A stretch of 64,000 nt of DNA from Chrysemys picta bellii (taxonomy: Eukaryota; Chordata; Testudines; Emydidae), in NCBI RefSeq assembly GCF_011386835.1, contig NC_088792.1, positions 234,614,394 to 234,678,393 on the forward strand, given 5' to 3'. Under the pieces are notes generated by a model. The model saw only the letters and a program-made list of their open reading frames with translations, was not told the origin of the DNA and made no database searches. The number at the start of each line of letters is the position of its first letter. Within the stretch, counting starts at the first letter, position 1. This document shows, piece by piece, positions 10,341 to 22,911 of this stretch. The position numbers were made by a program, and so were the translations under genes.

Positions 10341-12432
10341 TTATCTACCATATATGCTCCAAGACTTAAGCGACTTGTACCAGCTGAATGTCAGTCTGAA
10401 CTTTAAATCTCTCCCAGTTGATTTTCATTTGCTCAGTTAAACCAGTTGAAATGAGAAGTAACCCCTATAAAGTCAATAAAGCTTGACCAGTGTAAAAGTG
10501 GTGCAAGTCAATAGAGTGGTGTGAGTTAACGAGTTTACTTCCAATTAAGATTGGGTAGGCAAGAGGAGAATGATGCCCAGCCAGGAGCTGCATTTCCAAA
10601 ATATCAGGGTGAGATCAGGATTGCCCCCTTCCTTGGGTTTTTCCTTTAGTTTAATATTATTCCTATGATTTCACTTGAAAGGCAGAGCATCAGCAAAGCT
10701 TTTAATTCCAAGGCGGAATAGCCTGTATAAATGGAACTTTAAAAGTTATCTGCATTAGTTACAGATTTTTGTGCCTAAGGGAGGGTTGAAATAAAATTAA
10801 AAAGGTATGATTAAAAAACAGATTAATCTCAATGAAAAAATTTAAGGCTTAATATGGAATTAGATCTATGCCAGTTTGGGGGAAAACAAGACAAGACTGA
10901 AAAGCATATAGTTTTATTTTAAATCTTCTATTGGGAGAATTAAGGTAAGTCATTCTTCTAAGCAACCAGAAAAGAAAGTGATGATTAAAGGAATGAGCAG
11001 ACTCATTCCAAACAGCAGTGGTATCTTGCTGGATAACAATATGCATCCATCTGGTCACTGGAAATAGGAAGTAGTTAACTTTGAGTGCTTCATTTTTGAA
11101 ATACAAATGTATTCATTATTGCCATTACATAAATAAGTGAATAATATGAGCCAAATTCAGCCCAAATTCCATCAGTGTAAGGTCTGGTGCCAATAAGTTT
11201 CTTTCCAACCCCAGGAGTAAGGGAGGAACCAAAGATCATATTGTGACTTTCACAAATAGGCACTGCCCCTCATTCAAGATTTTTGGCAAAGCCACAATCT
11301 ATCCCTGTGTTAAGTTATTTTTACATTGATACATTTTTTTTTAATTTTTTACAGTGGTTTAGCCTTTGCTAATCAAAAATCAGTTTCCTGATAACTTACA
11401 TGTCTGTTAACTAGGCTTAGATTTTTATTGAGAAAGGCAGTAAACATCAATGTCACTGTGCACACACAAACCAATGAAAAAATATTTCCATTGATAATAG
11501 TAGAAATGTACAGATTGGCAAAGTAAGAAAAATGCTGCTTCAGAACTTATTAGAATTTAATGTAAGGCTCTTTACTCTGTATATTTTGACATATGATGTT
11601 GACAGTTTGTGTTCTAATGGTATAAAGCTTTAACTTTTTGAATCTCAACATCTGCTGTCATTAAATAACTATTGTCTGTTTCTCCCCCCCCCCCATAATT
11701 TCCTGTAACTGTGAACATTTACATTGATAAAAATTGGGGGGGAGGCGAAGTTTACACAACTGTGAAAATTAAAATTGATAAAAAATGATTAAAGATAAAC
11801 ATCAATATTATCCATCAGAATTCTATTAAAAAAAGTTGAATTCTGCCAAGCTTACTTTTAACCTAGAATATGTTTTAATTACTACCTTGCAGTAAAGAAT
11901 AAAATAAACAGAATGAAGTATGTTTTTCAATCAGTTTCTATAAAATGTGAATAGTGCATGTGAGCATCATTCTAATCTTTTCCCAGTTTCACACCAATAT
12001 AATTCTATTGTCTTAAATGGAGTTTTGTTTTTTAATTCTTACTGTTATGAAAGCAGAATAGATCCAACTGTGTTTCAATATTGGACATTTAAAAAAAACT
12101 AACTTAACCCCTCTTTGGGCAATAATTTACTGTTTCTTCTTCAAAATTCACTGTAAGCCATGTATTTCCCAAACTCAGTAATTATCTAGCACTACTATGC
12201 ACCTTTGTCCCATAACACTTGGAAAAAGGAAATGTCAAGAAAACTCAGAGTGCCATTCGCATCTGGGAGAAGTTCTTAATGTTGTCAATAATTTATATTA
12301 TTCATTGTAAATACCTTGCTCTTATTTTTCAAATTTAAATGATAGCCATAGCAATATTGAGGCTCAACCTAATGATAATTCAGTTCAACTTACAAGTTTA
12401 TTTTAGATATTGTCTGTCAGTGTGGAGCATTC
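10341..12432. other. AT-rich intergenic DNA
   Basis: I recognise no gene or repeat in this stretch. The open frames are short and have no domain signal. Confidence 0.5.
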
Positions 12433-12451
12433 CACACACACACACACACAC
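12433..12451 (+). repeat. (CA)n microsatellite
   Basis: A short, pure CA dinucleotide run. Confidence 0.9.
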
Positions 12452-12639
12452 GTGAACTCCCTGGAAGACCCTAACTTGCACAAATAGAGGGTGCTCATTT
12501 TTGTTTCCTGTTAAAGGGGCTTAATTGATCAAGAAGAGAAGACTTCATATAGTTTGTTTTGTTGTTATTATTAAGACTTGTGTTTGTTCAGGCCTATCTA
12601 TTTAATTTTCAGAGATCACATTCCATAAGAAGGGACATT

Positions 12640-13070
12640 CTGTTATGACCGGTTGTTGTCGGCCAGATCTAGGAGTCAGAGCCAGAGTCTGCAGTCAGGA
12701 TATTGGGAGATCAGAAGCAGAAGACAAACTGGAGATCAGAACCATGAGCTGGGAACCAGAATCAGGTCAGGTCATGATACCAGAGAGTCAGAGGTTGGAG
12801 CTAAACTGAAGGTTAGGAACCACAAGTCAGATGCCAGGAGACAAGTAGAAGCACTAGAGCCCAGTTGTTCAGACCGCTTCCTGTTCCTGCCCCTGGCTTA
12901 AGTAGAATCAGCAGGCCTATCAGCTGCTCTGGGATTCTGCCAATCAGACTTCAGGGGAAGAGCCTCACACTAGGGCTAGGCTTCAGGGCCCCAGGTAAGC
13001 AGTAGTCAGCAGGTTGCCAGGTGGAGGGTTGGAGAGTGGCTGCTCCTCCCATGGGTCTGGGTTCAAAACC
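12640..13070. repeat. Possible LTR-derived dispersed repeat
   Basis: The block has many degenerate repeats of a GAGTCAGA / GATCAGAA motif, followed by a G+C-richer part. This style is common in LTR-like turtle repeats. I cannot find its ends or a target duplication. Confidence 0.35.
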
Positions 13071-13084
13071 CATAAGTCATGACA

Positions 13085-16000
13085 TGTTCTTAATTTTTTA
13101 ACTAAAACAACACAGTAATTTATGTTGATACAAAGTCTACAGAATGTCCCCACTTCCGTATGCAAGGGTATGCTTCCCTTAAACACCATCACCATCAATG
13201 CACTGAGTTTGTCTTGGGGGTGGTGGGGGATCTTGCTCCTGTTGTTCTGAAAAAGCAAGCCTCTATCTGACAAGAGTTAATTTCCTGCTAAACTAAATAC
13301 TCAAAGCACAGTGTTTGCTAGTATAACAGTCAGGCAACCTAAAGAAATAACAGCATTTTGTAGTTCTAAAAAAAACACCATAAAGAGGTCATTTTTCTTT
13401 ACTAATAATCATCCTATAACAATAAATATATATAAGAAGCTTTTCAGTGGTATCCGGGCCTTGTTGTTAAAAGGAGAGTACTGTGCTGCTCTGATCAATA
13501 GCTTAAACTATGTAGGTAAAATGAAGGGAAACCTTGGATTTTTCTTAAGAAAACATTATAAATAGCTTGTCATGTTTTACAAGGGCTACTGCTGCAGAAC
13601 AGCCTTTAGCTTGTATCTATTTTAGCTGGTAAGTTCTAGCCAGATGGAATTTCACCATAGAAGCAAAAGTTGCCAGCTACGTCGTAATTCCAGTCACTGG
13701 TGTTGGTCAGGGCAGGCAATGATTCATGAAATGGACAAAACTCCACTTGATTTTTAGATCTCAGGATGAGCTTGCATTGCTACCAACTAGCATATTTTTA
13801 TTTTGGCTTATAAAAGGCTCAAGCCTATGGCTGCTAAAGAAATGTGAAGAACCAAAACATTAGCTCTAGTTGTTGCCAAGCACCTGTGCAGAGAAATCTG
13901 AGCAAACATTTATGCCTTCAGTAAACAGAGTAGTGGTGATAATAAATAACACAGGAGAAGCGAGTGTGTCATGGCAGAGACAGATGCTAAAGTGCAGCCA
14001 TTTTTAAGATTTCTAGTTACTTCTATTGGCAACCAGGAGTACAGTGTGCTCATGAGTTGCTCTGAGAAGAAGCTGAGAGCAGTGGCTACCATAATCGCCA
14101 GTCATTGACAGAAAAGTTTCAGAAGTTTCTAAGGATACCTGATCCCTCCCATTCCCAGCCAGCTGCTCAGTGACTCATGATGTGTACTGAGCAAGTGGTC
14201 TCAGATATCCATCATTTGCTCTTTTCCTATTCACACTCACTGTTATCCAGCATTATCTTATCTCTTAATATCAGATTGTGGGGAGATTGAGGTATGTTGC
14301 ATTCTATATGATGACTGTTAGAATGTCACTATTCTAGTGTGGGCCTGATTTATTGCATGAGCCATGATTAGGACGGAGGTAACTACTGGGAAAAGGACGG
14401 TAAGCCAGAAGCCAAGAAACCACAAAATGGCTTTGATTGTGTTGAGAGACGCATAGGGCTTCTCCTTGCTCTTCATTTTCTCCTTTTCACTCCTGCACAT
14501 GAAGCAGCATTTTATAGTAGGGGGGAAAGGCAGAGAAAGAGTAAACTTCTGACCAGCAAAACACTTAAGTTTGTGAATAACTTAATGCACATGAATAGTC
14601 CCATTGACTAAACTGGAACTACACATGTCTTGCCCAAGATCCCATTGGAAGTCTGTGAGAGAAGTGGGAATAGAATCCAGCTTCTCTTAATCTCTATTGT
14701 ATGCCTTAGTCAAACAATCCTCCTTTCTCCCACAGATCCTGTAGTGCGCATGTTGTTCTGTAGACTCTAGAGCAAATATTAGTCCAGGTAAAGAGCATTC
14801 AATCTCACATTTTGTCAGATTCTATGTAATTAGATGAACTGAAGATAGAAGCAACCTATTATCAATTTTATTATTATTTAAAGTTCAGTTGTACTCAGAA
14901 AAGTGACTGTGAAATTGGTTTGTGGGATTGCATGTTTGTCTCTCATTAACTCCATGTCAAATTGTGTGTGCGTGTGTGTATGTGCATAATTCCAGCCCTA
15001 TAGGCTCAATTAGAGATACAAGCTTGATTCTTTCCTTGTCATGCATCATCCCGGGTAATAAAGATTCTGCAACCTGAACTTAATTAACTGTTCTGATGAT
15101 TGTGCATTAATTAGCCAGAGTAGAATCCTGCTCACTCTCACACAGCTGTTGGCTGTGTAGTGCTAACAGGAATGAACACTTCTTTTTGTCAATAACGTAA
15201 GCAGAAATGGCCATGATTTTATTTAATTTGGGAGCTGATCTGTTAAGAAAGAGAGTCACTTTTCTGAGCATAATCCTACTTTTAAAAAACCTCTGCCACT
15301 CTTTTTACTGCTCTGTTGAAAAGGTGGATTTTGCTGACTTGAATTATTTTGAAAGTAAAAGGTTATTGTGGTGTACACTGGCTGGCAGAGGAAACTGTTT
15401 ATATAATTCTGGGTTTGCTAATAACAAGCTCTTTGTAGCTAGAAATGATGCCAGTGAAGTTGCTGGCCATATAAAAAAAATGCTTTTGCATTTTCTTGCT
15501 TTTTCTTGTTTTCTGTCACAGCCTGTTTTCTTTTAATTAGTATATGGACTGTGTTTAGTGTCCATGGACAAAAATGCATTGTGCAAACTAAAATGTGGCT
15601 AGGTAGCGTGAAATGTTATTCAGGGACAAATATTCAGGGCCAGAATCTGTCTTTGGATATAAGAGTTTTGCATGCTTAATCCAATTAGTTACACCTATGC
15701 AGGGCTGGATCAACATAAAGGCTTTGGGGGTTGCAGCTGAGGGCTTTGGATTTTGAGGGACCCCCCCAAAATATGTATCATTTGCTTTATGGATTGGAAT
15801 AACACAGATTTGACCCCCCTCCCCTTGACCTGCCATCAAGTCACATGCCAGTTTTATCTGGCAGGGCTGTGGCATGAACATGACACAGTGTAGAAGAACC
15901 TGTAAAAATGTCTGATATAGCATCTAGAAAGTATGAGAGTGGCACTAAAAGGCAGAATGCACAACAATCACAGTGTCTTCACAGGGAAGATATTAAAAAA

Positions 16001-16550
16001 AACCTCACAAGCTTTTTAATAAAATATCAACAAGTCTATGTGAAGGCACCAGTTCTTCAGAAAATAGATTGTAGAAAAATCAACAGAAGGAAATGACCGG
16101 TGCTGATGTCTGGTGGAACACATCATAAGGCATGTTATCTCTGGGTGACCTAAGAACATAATTTCAAATGTACATACACATATCTCCTTGCATATTATCC
16201 ACACATATATTTCGTAAAGATGATGATGACCAGAGTGACACAGGCTTTAGCGATCTTACATCACACTCTTTGGCGAACTAGTATGTAAATATCAGACCCA
16301 AGAGATCCCTGTAACCCTTATGAACTCCTGTGCCCTCTGCCAGTTAATATCAAGAGGACCTTGGGACACAGGGAGTTAGGCACCTAAATACTGGGACCTG
16401 GGATTTTTTTAAAAGACTCATCTGTTCAACCCTCCAGAATTCTTAAGGTCCATAACTTCTATTTAAATAAAAAAAAAAACTTATACAGAACCAAATTCTT
16501 CCCTGATTTACACCCATGCACAGGTGTTCTTGAAGGCAGAGTAGGATATT
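13085..16550. other. Intergenic DNA, nothing recognised
   Basis: AT-rich sequence with scattered short open frames, none with a domain or a splice-flanked exon that I recognise. A short (GT)n-like run occurs near 14964-14982. Confidence 0.45.
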
Positions 16551-16559
16551 GTGAGCCAT

Positions 16560-16960
16560 GATTCATCTTACAGGGAAGGCAAAGTACATTTCCATACATA
16601 TACAGCCTCCACTGACAGGAGAGTAAACAGACATTCTCTCTACTGGCTTCCCATAGAATTTAAAAAGAAGTTCAAGGTCTCGATCATTATCTTCAAGGCA
16701 TTCTGTGGCTTAGTCTCTGGGTATCTAAAAGATCAACTTAAGCACCAGGCCTAAGACTGTGGTCAACAACTCCACTTGTCTGGCACAATGACACACTCTA
16801 CAATAAAGGTAAAGTTCGTTTGTGTGGGAGACAGCGCTTCCGCAGGAGCTGGTCCAACATTGTAGAATGAACTCGACCAGGAACTAAGGACCATCACAAA
16901 CTTCACCACCTTGCCTTGCATTTAGTGCAGACATTTCTTTGACCTTGCCTTCTCTAACAC
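16560..16960 (+). repeat. Ancient L2-like LINE fragment (RT C-terminal region)
   Basis: One frame reads RHSLYWLPIEFKKKFK, then IIIFKAFCGLVSGYL, the conserved post-RT block of L2/CR1-type LINEs (usual form LHWLPV..RI.FK..... KAL.GL.P.YL). About 80 bp downstream a second block resembles the GDRA...G...LWN(E)LP region in another frame. The copy has frameshifts and stops, so it is a relic. Confidence 0.65.
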
Positions 16961-17657
16961 AGCAATATGTACATTGAAACCACAACAAGACACTCCATTG
17001 CACATGCGTCACTCCCTGTGGTGGCAGGGGGGGGGAGGAGAGAACTACACATGACAGATGTTAATCATGTTGCTTAGTGCACTATCCTCTGAGGCCTCCT
17101 TTCTCTCCTTTCCCAGATTGCCTCCCGAGTCCATCGTTTCTTGCTCCTCCCTGCTGGCCCCATCTCCACTTTGCTTTTTGTGCTCTTGGCATGGCTGTAT
17201 ACATCCCAGCAGCCTTTGAACTCACATACTGTACGTGAGGCATAAAGGGTGTGAGGCATCTGAGTGAAGAAGGCCAGCTGAATGTGGGGAAAGTTTTGGA
17301 TGAAACTCTCCATATCTTACTGCATGCAGGGCCAGCACTGTCGCTTATGGACTTAATTGAAATGGTCTATTAAAGATTGGCAGAAGGATACAGCTGAAGG
17401 ACCTCAGAGAGAGTTTATGTTTTGTTAGTACTTGCTCCACTTACAGAACTATCCTATGCTTCCTTTTTTGGAATAGCAGTAACAGATAGTTCCTTATTTG
17501 AAATACTAATCAAAAGTGCAAGCAGAGACCATATCGCAGGATGACACAGACTCAATGGCTCTGTCACGCCAAAGTAAATATTACCGACTGCTTTGCAGTT
17601 TCACTTGCTAATCTGGATATCATTTTAAAGACAAATAATGTGATCTTTAAAAGAGAG

Positions 17658-17739
17658 CCGGATCCTCAGCTGGTGTCAATTGGCATAGCGCCACGGACTG
17701 CAGTGAAGCTGTGCCCGTTGATACCAGCTGAGGATCTGG
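17658..17739. repeat. Small palindromic repeat (CAGCTGAGGATC type)
   Basis: Two 32-nt arms (17658-17689, 17708-17739) are near reverse complements, around a centre that can itself pair partly. It is a fold-back repeat without coding sequence. Confidence 0.7.
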
Positions 17740-17744
17740 TTTTA

Positions 17745-18410
17745 AATGTTTTGACTTTGTTATGCTCTATTGTAATTTCTGGGCTTTAAAACGGTACTGA
17801 GCCCAAATGACTGTCCACTCCGTTTAAACTCCTTGTGGTAATAGCTATATTTCCTTCCCCATTTCAAAAGGAGTCTACATACATTAATGAAGTGTATTTG
17901 AAGGAACATCTGCTCAGGTGCGAGCTGGGAGCACTGGATGTGTGAGAATCACAGGAAGAGATGAGGACTGGCAGCTACAACAGACAGTGAGAAGCTGTTC
18001 TCCTCACATGAGATATACCAGTCTTCACCATTATAGTTAATAGTCTCAACTGCTCTATGTTGGCTCCACTACCCTTCATGTACTATTATGTTCCCCTTCT
18101 GCAAGTGCCTCTGTGCTTTCTCCCATTCTGCCTCCTGTTTCTGCAGTGACTACTCTGATCTCATGCTCCATGCAACTTTTATCTCCTATATATCGTTCTT
18201 CAAAACCCCCTTCTGATTCCTTTTCCAATGCTGAAAACCCAGCACTAATTTATAAAAATAACTAAAATTTAAAAACTCAGTAACCATTTACAAATTGAAC
18301 AGTAAGCAATGAGATCTCCAGGATGGGAATCTTACACATATTGGTAATATTAGGGTCATAATATTCACTTCCCCTCAACCCATTGATGTTTGATGTCATC
18401 TTTCCCCGCC
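17745..18410. other. Intergenic DNA, nothing recognised
   Basis: No gene or repeat recognised. Confidence 0.45.
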
Positions 18411-18419
18411 CATCTCTTA

Positions 18420-18510
18420 TTTAGATTGTAAGCTCCTTGGAGCAGGAATGCTGTCTTCCATTTGATGGTAAAGCACCTTGTACTTCTACGGCACTGTATA
18501 AATAACAGAT
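18420..18510 (+). repeat. L2/MIR-like 3' tail
   Basis: The segment reads AGATTGTAAGCTCCTTGGAGCAGG, then GCACCTTGTA and GGCACTGTATAAATAA. This is the order of an old L2-type tail. Confidence 0.6.
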
Positions 18511-18774
18511 TATATATCATCATATTGCTGTTAGAAAAGTCAGGGTGTAACAAAGCCATTTAAACTTGCTTTTAAGTTAATGAACATCCCAAAGGAATGG
18601 TGTAACTAGAACAGTCTATACAATATGAGCCCTCACATACACCTCATACAATCCCTTTAAGTCAACTTTATTTTTGGTTCTCATACATCTATTGAGCACA
18701 ACTTCTATCTGAGTAGATTATACCTCATCTCTTGACTTCAGTTGGGTTGTGTAAGGATGGTTAGGCCCTGAACT

Positions 18775-18930
18775 GGGATCCCAGTGACTTGGGTGCCAGA
18801 TTTCCAGTGTGACTTTGGTTAGGTCACTTTATCTCTCATTGCCTCCATTTTTCATCTATAAAAAGAGGATTAATCACACTTCTGTGCCCCACAGGGGTAC
18901 TGGAGGATAAATTCATCAATGTTTTTAGGC
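18775..18930 (-). repeat. MIR-like CORE-SINE
   Basis: GTGACTTTGGTTAGGTCACTT, CTCATTGCCTCCATTTTTCATCTATAAA and AGAGGATTAAT follow the reverse complement of the MIR core. Confidence 0.65.
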
Positions 18931-19021
18931 GCTCAGCTGTTACCATGAGGGAGGCCACAGAGGTACTTAGAATTTGGCTCCAAATATGGGTATAGCCAAT
19001 TCCCTCTCTTTCTATTCTAAG

Positions 19022-19135
19022 GACCTGGTTCAGCAAAGCACTTAAGTATGTACTTAACTTTAAGCATGAGAAATCCCATTCACTTCAGTGGAACTAACCA
19101 CGTACTTAAAGTTCAGCATGTGCTTAAATGTTTCA
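19022..19135. repeat. Palindromic repeat split by the Penelope-like insertion (left part)
   Basis: AGCACTTAAGTA, CTTAACTTTAAGCATG, then the inverted segments CTTAAAGTTCAGCATGTGCTTAA form a fold-back repeat around CCATTCACTTCAGTGG. Its last part continues at 22366-22394, on the other side of the Penelope-like element. Confidence 0.6.
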
Positions 19136-19581
19136 CAAAAAGAAGAACAGGAGTACTTGTGGCACCTTAGAGACTAACAAATTTATTAGAGCATAAGCTT
19201 TCGTGGACTACAGCCCACTTCTTCGGATGCATATAGAATGGAACATATATTGAGGAGATATATATACACACATACAGAGAGCATAAACAGGTGGGAGTTG
19301 TCTTACCAACTCTGAGAGGCCAATTAATTAAGAGAAAAAAAAAAAAAAAAACTTTTGAAGTGATAATCAAGCTAGCCGAGTACAGACAGTTTGATAATAA
19401 GTGTGAGAGTACTTACAAGGGGAGATAGTCAATGTCTGTAATGGCTCAGCCATTCCCAGTCCTTATTCAAACCGGAGTTGATTGTGTCTAGTTTGCATAT
19501 CAATTCTAGCTCACCAGTCTCTCTTTGGAGTCTGTTTTTGAAGTTTTTCTGTTGTAATATAGCCACCCGCAGGTCTGTCAC
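19136..19581 (-). repeat. Left inverted arm of the Penelope-like element
   Basis: This is the reverse complement of 21883-22325. It therefore carries, antisense, the C-terminal part of the GIY-YIG domain and the 3' UTR with its poly(T)/poly(A) tract. The junction with the sense body is at about 19581, directly before the truncated polyprotein frame. Confidence 0.92.
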
Positions 19582-22035
19582 ACACTCTCAAAGAAACTGC
19601 GAAACCACCTGATCAGCATCCTATACAGCAAACAGGGAAAGATTAAGAATGAGCTCTCAGAACTGGATACCCTCATAAGAAACCAACCTTCCACACAAAC
19701 TTCCTCATGGATAGACTTTACAAAAACTAGACAAGCCATTTACAAGACAAACTTTGCCTCTCTACAAAGGAAAAAGGACACTAAACTATCTAAACTGCTA
19801 CATGCCACAAGCAGCCACAACAGTAGTTCCCTTAACCCACCCAGCAATATTGTTAATCTTTCCAGCTATACTCTTAGCCCAGCAGAAGAGTCTGTCCTAT
19901 CTCGGGGCCTCTCCTTTTGTCCCTCCAGACCCATGAATATGATACAGTTCTGCGGTGACCTAGAATCCTACTTTCGACGTCTCCGACTCAAAGAATATTT
20001 CCAACATACCTCTGAACAGCATACTAACCCACAGAATCCTCCCTACCAGCACTACAAAAAAAAGGATTCTGCATGGACTCCTCCGGACGGTCGAAACAAC
20101 AGACTGGATTTCTACATAGATTGCTTCCGTCGACGTGCAAAGGCTGAAATTGTGGAAAAGCAACATCACTTGCCACATAACCTCAGCCATGCTGAACACA
20201 ACGCCATCTACAGCCTCAGAAACAACCCTGACATCATAATCAAAAAGGCTGACAAAGGAGGTGCTGTCGTCATCATGAATAAATTGGAATATGACCAGGA
20301 GGCTGCTAGACAGCTCTCTAACACCACATTCTACAGGCCATTATCCTCTGATCCCACTGAGGATTACCTAAAGAAACTACACCATCTGCTAAAAAAACTC
20401 CCTGACAAAGCACAGGAACAAATCCGTACAGACACATGCCTAGAACCCCGACCAGGGGTATTCTATTTGCTACCCAAGATCCATAAACCTGGATATCCTG
20501 GACGCCCCATCATCTCAGGCATTGGCACCCTAACATCAGGCTTGTCTGGTTATGTAGACTCTGTCCTCAGACCCTACGCTACCAGCACTCCCAGCTATCT
20601 TCGAGATACCACTGACTTCCTGAGGAAACTACAATCCATCGGTGATCTTCCAGAAAACACCATCCTGGCCACTATGGACGTAGAAGCCCTCTACACCAAT
20701 ATTCCACACAAAGATGGACTACAAGCTATCAGGAACAGTATCCCTGATAATGTCACAGCTAACCTGGTGGCTGAACTTTGTGATTTTGTCCTCACCCACA
20801 ACTATTTCACATTTGGGGACAATATATACCTTCAAGTCAGCGGCACTGCTATGGGTACCCGCATGGCCCCACAATATGCCAACATTTTTATGGCTGACTT
20901 AGAACAACGCTTCCTTAGCTCTCGTCCCCTAACGCCCCTACTCTACTTGCGCTACATTGATGACATCTTCATCATCTGGACCCATGGAAAAGAAGCCCTT
21001 GAGGAATTTCACCATGATTTCAATAATTTCCATCCCACCATCAACCTCAGCCTAGATCAATCCACACAAGCGGTCCATTTCCTGGACACTACTGTGCTAA
21101 TAAGCGATGGTCACATCAATACCACCCTATACCGGAAACCTACTGACCGCTACACTTACCTACGTGCCTTCAGCTTCCATCCAGGACACACCACACGATC
21201 CATTGTCTACAGCCAAGCTCTAAGATATAACCGCATTTGCTCCAATCCCTCGGATAGAGACAAGCACCTACAAGATCTCTATCAAGCATTCTTAAAACTA
21301 CAATACCCACCTGCTGAAGTGAAAAAACAGATTGACAGAGCCAGACGAGTACCCAGAAGTCACCTCCTACAAGACAGGCCCAACAAAGAAAATAACAGAA
21401 CACCACTAGCTGTCACCTTCAGCCCCCAACTAAAACCTCTCCAGCGCATCATCAGAGATCTACAACCTATCCTGAAAGATGATCCTTTACTCTCACAGAT
21501 CTTGGGAGACAGACCTGTCCTCGCTTACAGACAACCCCCCAACCTAAAGCAAATACTCACCAGCAACCACACATCACTGAACAAAACCACTAACCCAGGA
21601 ACCTATCCTTGTAACAAAGCCTGATGCCAACTCTGTCCACATATCTATTCAAGTGACATCATCATAGGACCTAATCACATCAGCCATACCATCAGGGGCT
21701 CGTTCACCTGCACATCTACCAATGTGATATATGCCATCATGTGCCAGCAATGCCCCTCTGCCATGTACATTGGCCAAACCGGACAGTCTCTACGCAAAAG
21801 AATTAATGGACACAAATCTGACATCAGGAATCAAAATACTCAAAAACCAGTGGGAGAACACTTTAACCTGTCTGGTCATTCAGTGACAGACCTGCGGGTG
21901 GCTATATTACAACAGAAAAACTTCAAAAACAGACTCCAAAGAGAGACTGGTGAGCTAGAATTGATATGCAAACTAGACACAATCAACTCCGGTTTGAATA
22001 AGGACTGGGAATGGCTGAGCCATTACAGACATTGA
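19561..22035 (+). pseudogene. Penelope-like polyprotein: reverse transcriptase + GIY-YIG endonuclease, one stop
   Basis: A single frame (frame 1) runs from about 19561 to the TGA at 22033 and is broken only by a TGA at 21622-21624, probably a decayed CGA. The first in-frame Met is at 19933, but upstream family sequence such as LSRGLSFCPSRP stays in frame. The true start is therefore lost by 5' truncation. Visible parts: KADKGGAVVI (DKG block, about 20242); FYLLPKIHKPGYPGRPIISG; motif A MDVEALYTNIP; GTAMGTRMAPQYANIFM; catalytic YIDDIF (about 20956). After the stop come a Cys-rich linker and the GIY-YIG nuclease: IYAIMCQQC, MYIGQTGQSLRKRINGH, GEHFN. RT and nuclease together would allow target-primed insertion. 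This copy cannot make the full protein without readthrough. Confidence 0.9.
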
Positions 22036-22325
22036 CTATCTCCCCTTGTAAGTACTCTCACACTTATTATCAAACTGTCTGTACTCGGCTAGCTTGATTA
22101 TCACTTCAAAAGTTTTTTTTTTTTTTCTCTTAATTAATTGGCCTCTCAGAGTTGGTAAGACAACTCCCACCTGTTTATGCTCTCTGTATGTGTGTATATA
22201 TATCTCCTCAATATATGTTCCATTCTATATGCATCCGAAGAAGTGGGCTGTAGTCCACGAAAGCTTATGCTCTAATAAATTTGTTAGTCTCTAAGGTGCC
22301 ACAAGTACTCCTGTTCTTCTTTTTG
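21883..22325 (+). repeat. Right arm of the Penelope-like element
   Basis: It includes the end of the GIY-YIG domain, the stop at 22033, a 3' UTR with a T tract near 22113, and the widespread tail (AAGCTTATGCTCTAATAAAT). The same tail is used by the short copies at 4.5 kb and 50.3 kb. Confidence 0.9.
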
Positions 22326-22457
22326 CGGATAAAGACTAACACGGCTGTTACTCTGAAACCTGTCATTAAATGTTTCAGTGAACCAAGGCCTAAGTGCAGC
22401 TCTGCCCACTTTTGAATATGATGAGCAGTACTAACTGGCTGGATTAACTGATTAAAG

Positions 22458-22903
22458 CAGGGGTGGCCAACCTGAGTCTGAGAAGGAGCCAGAATTTACC
22501 AATGTACATTGCCAAAGAGCCACAGAAATGCGTCAGCAGTCCCCCGCTCCCCATTAGCTCCCCCCCCACCTGCTCCCAGTGCCTCCCGCCCACTGGCAGC
22601 CCTGACAATCACCACCTCCTCCTCCCTCCCCGCACCTCCCAATCAGCTGTTTCGTGGCATGCAGGAGGCTGGGGGAGAGGAGGGAGGAGCGAGGGCATGA
22701 CAGGCTCAGGGGAGGGGGCGGGAAGGGGTGGAGTGGGGGCAGGGCCTGTGGCAGAGTCAGGGGTTGAACAGTGAGCACCCCCCGGCACATTGCAAAGTTG
22801 GCGCCTGTAACTCCAGCCCGGGAGTCGGTGCCTATACAAGGAGCCGCATATTAACTTCTGAAGAGCCGCATGTGGATCCGGAGCCACAGGTTGGCCATCC
22901 TTG
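22458..22903. mobile_element. hAT-type MITE (GTGGCCAACC family)
   Basis: The ends are CAGGGGTGGCCAACCTG and CAGGTTGGCCATCCTTG. The 8-bp flanks GATTAAAG (22450-22457) and AATTAAAG (22904-22911) match at 7 of 8 positions. The interior is G+C-rich, non-coding and purine-rich in the middle. Confidence 0.85.
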
Positions 22904-22911
22904 AATTAAAG

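Larger units (their letters stand above)
19136..22365 (+). mobile_element. Penelope-like retroelement, nearly intact, with inverted 5' arm
   Basis: The element is flanked by the perfect 12-bp direct repeat TTAAATGTTTCA (19124-19135 and 22366-22377). Its left arm (19136-19581) is the reverse complement of its own 3' region (21883-22325). The arms look essentially identical apart from the length of an A/T tract. The last 40 bp on the right (22326-22365) have no counterpart on the left. Between the arms lies one reading frame for a Penelope-type polyprotein. An inverted partial copy joined to a 5'-truncated body is a known Penelope-like element structure. The near identity of the arms suggests a young insertion. 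Confidence 0.93.
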
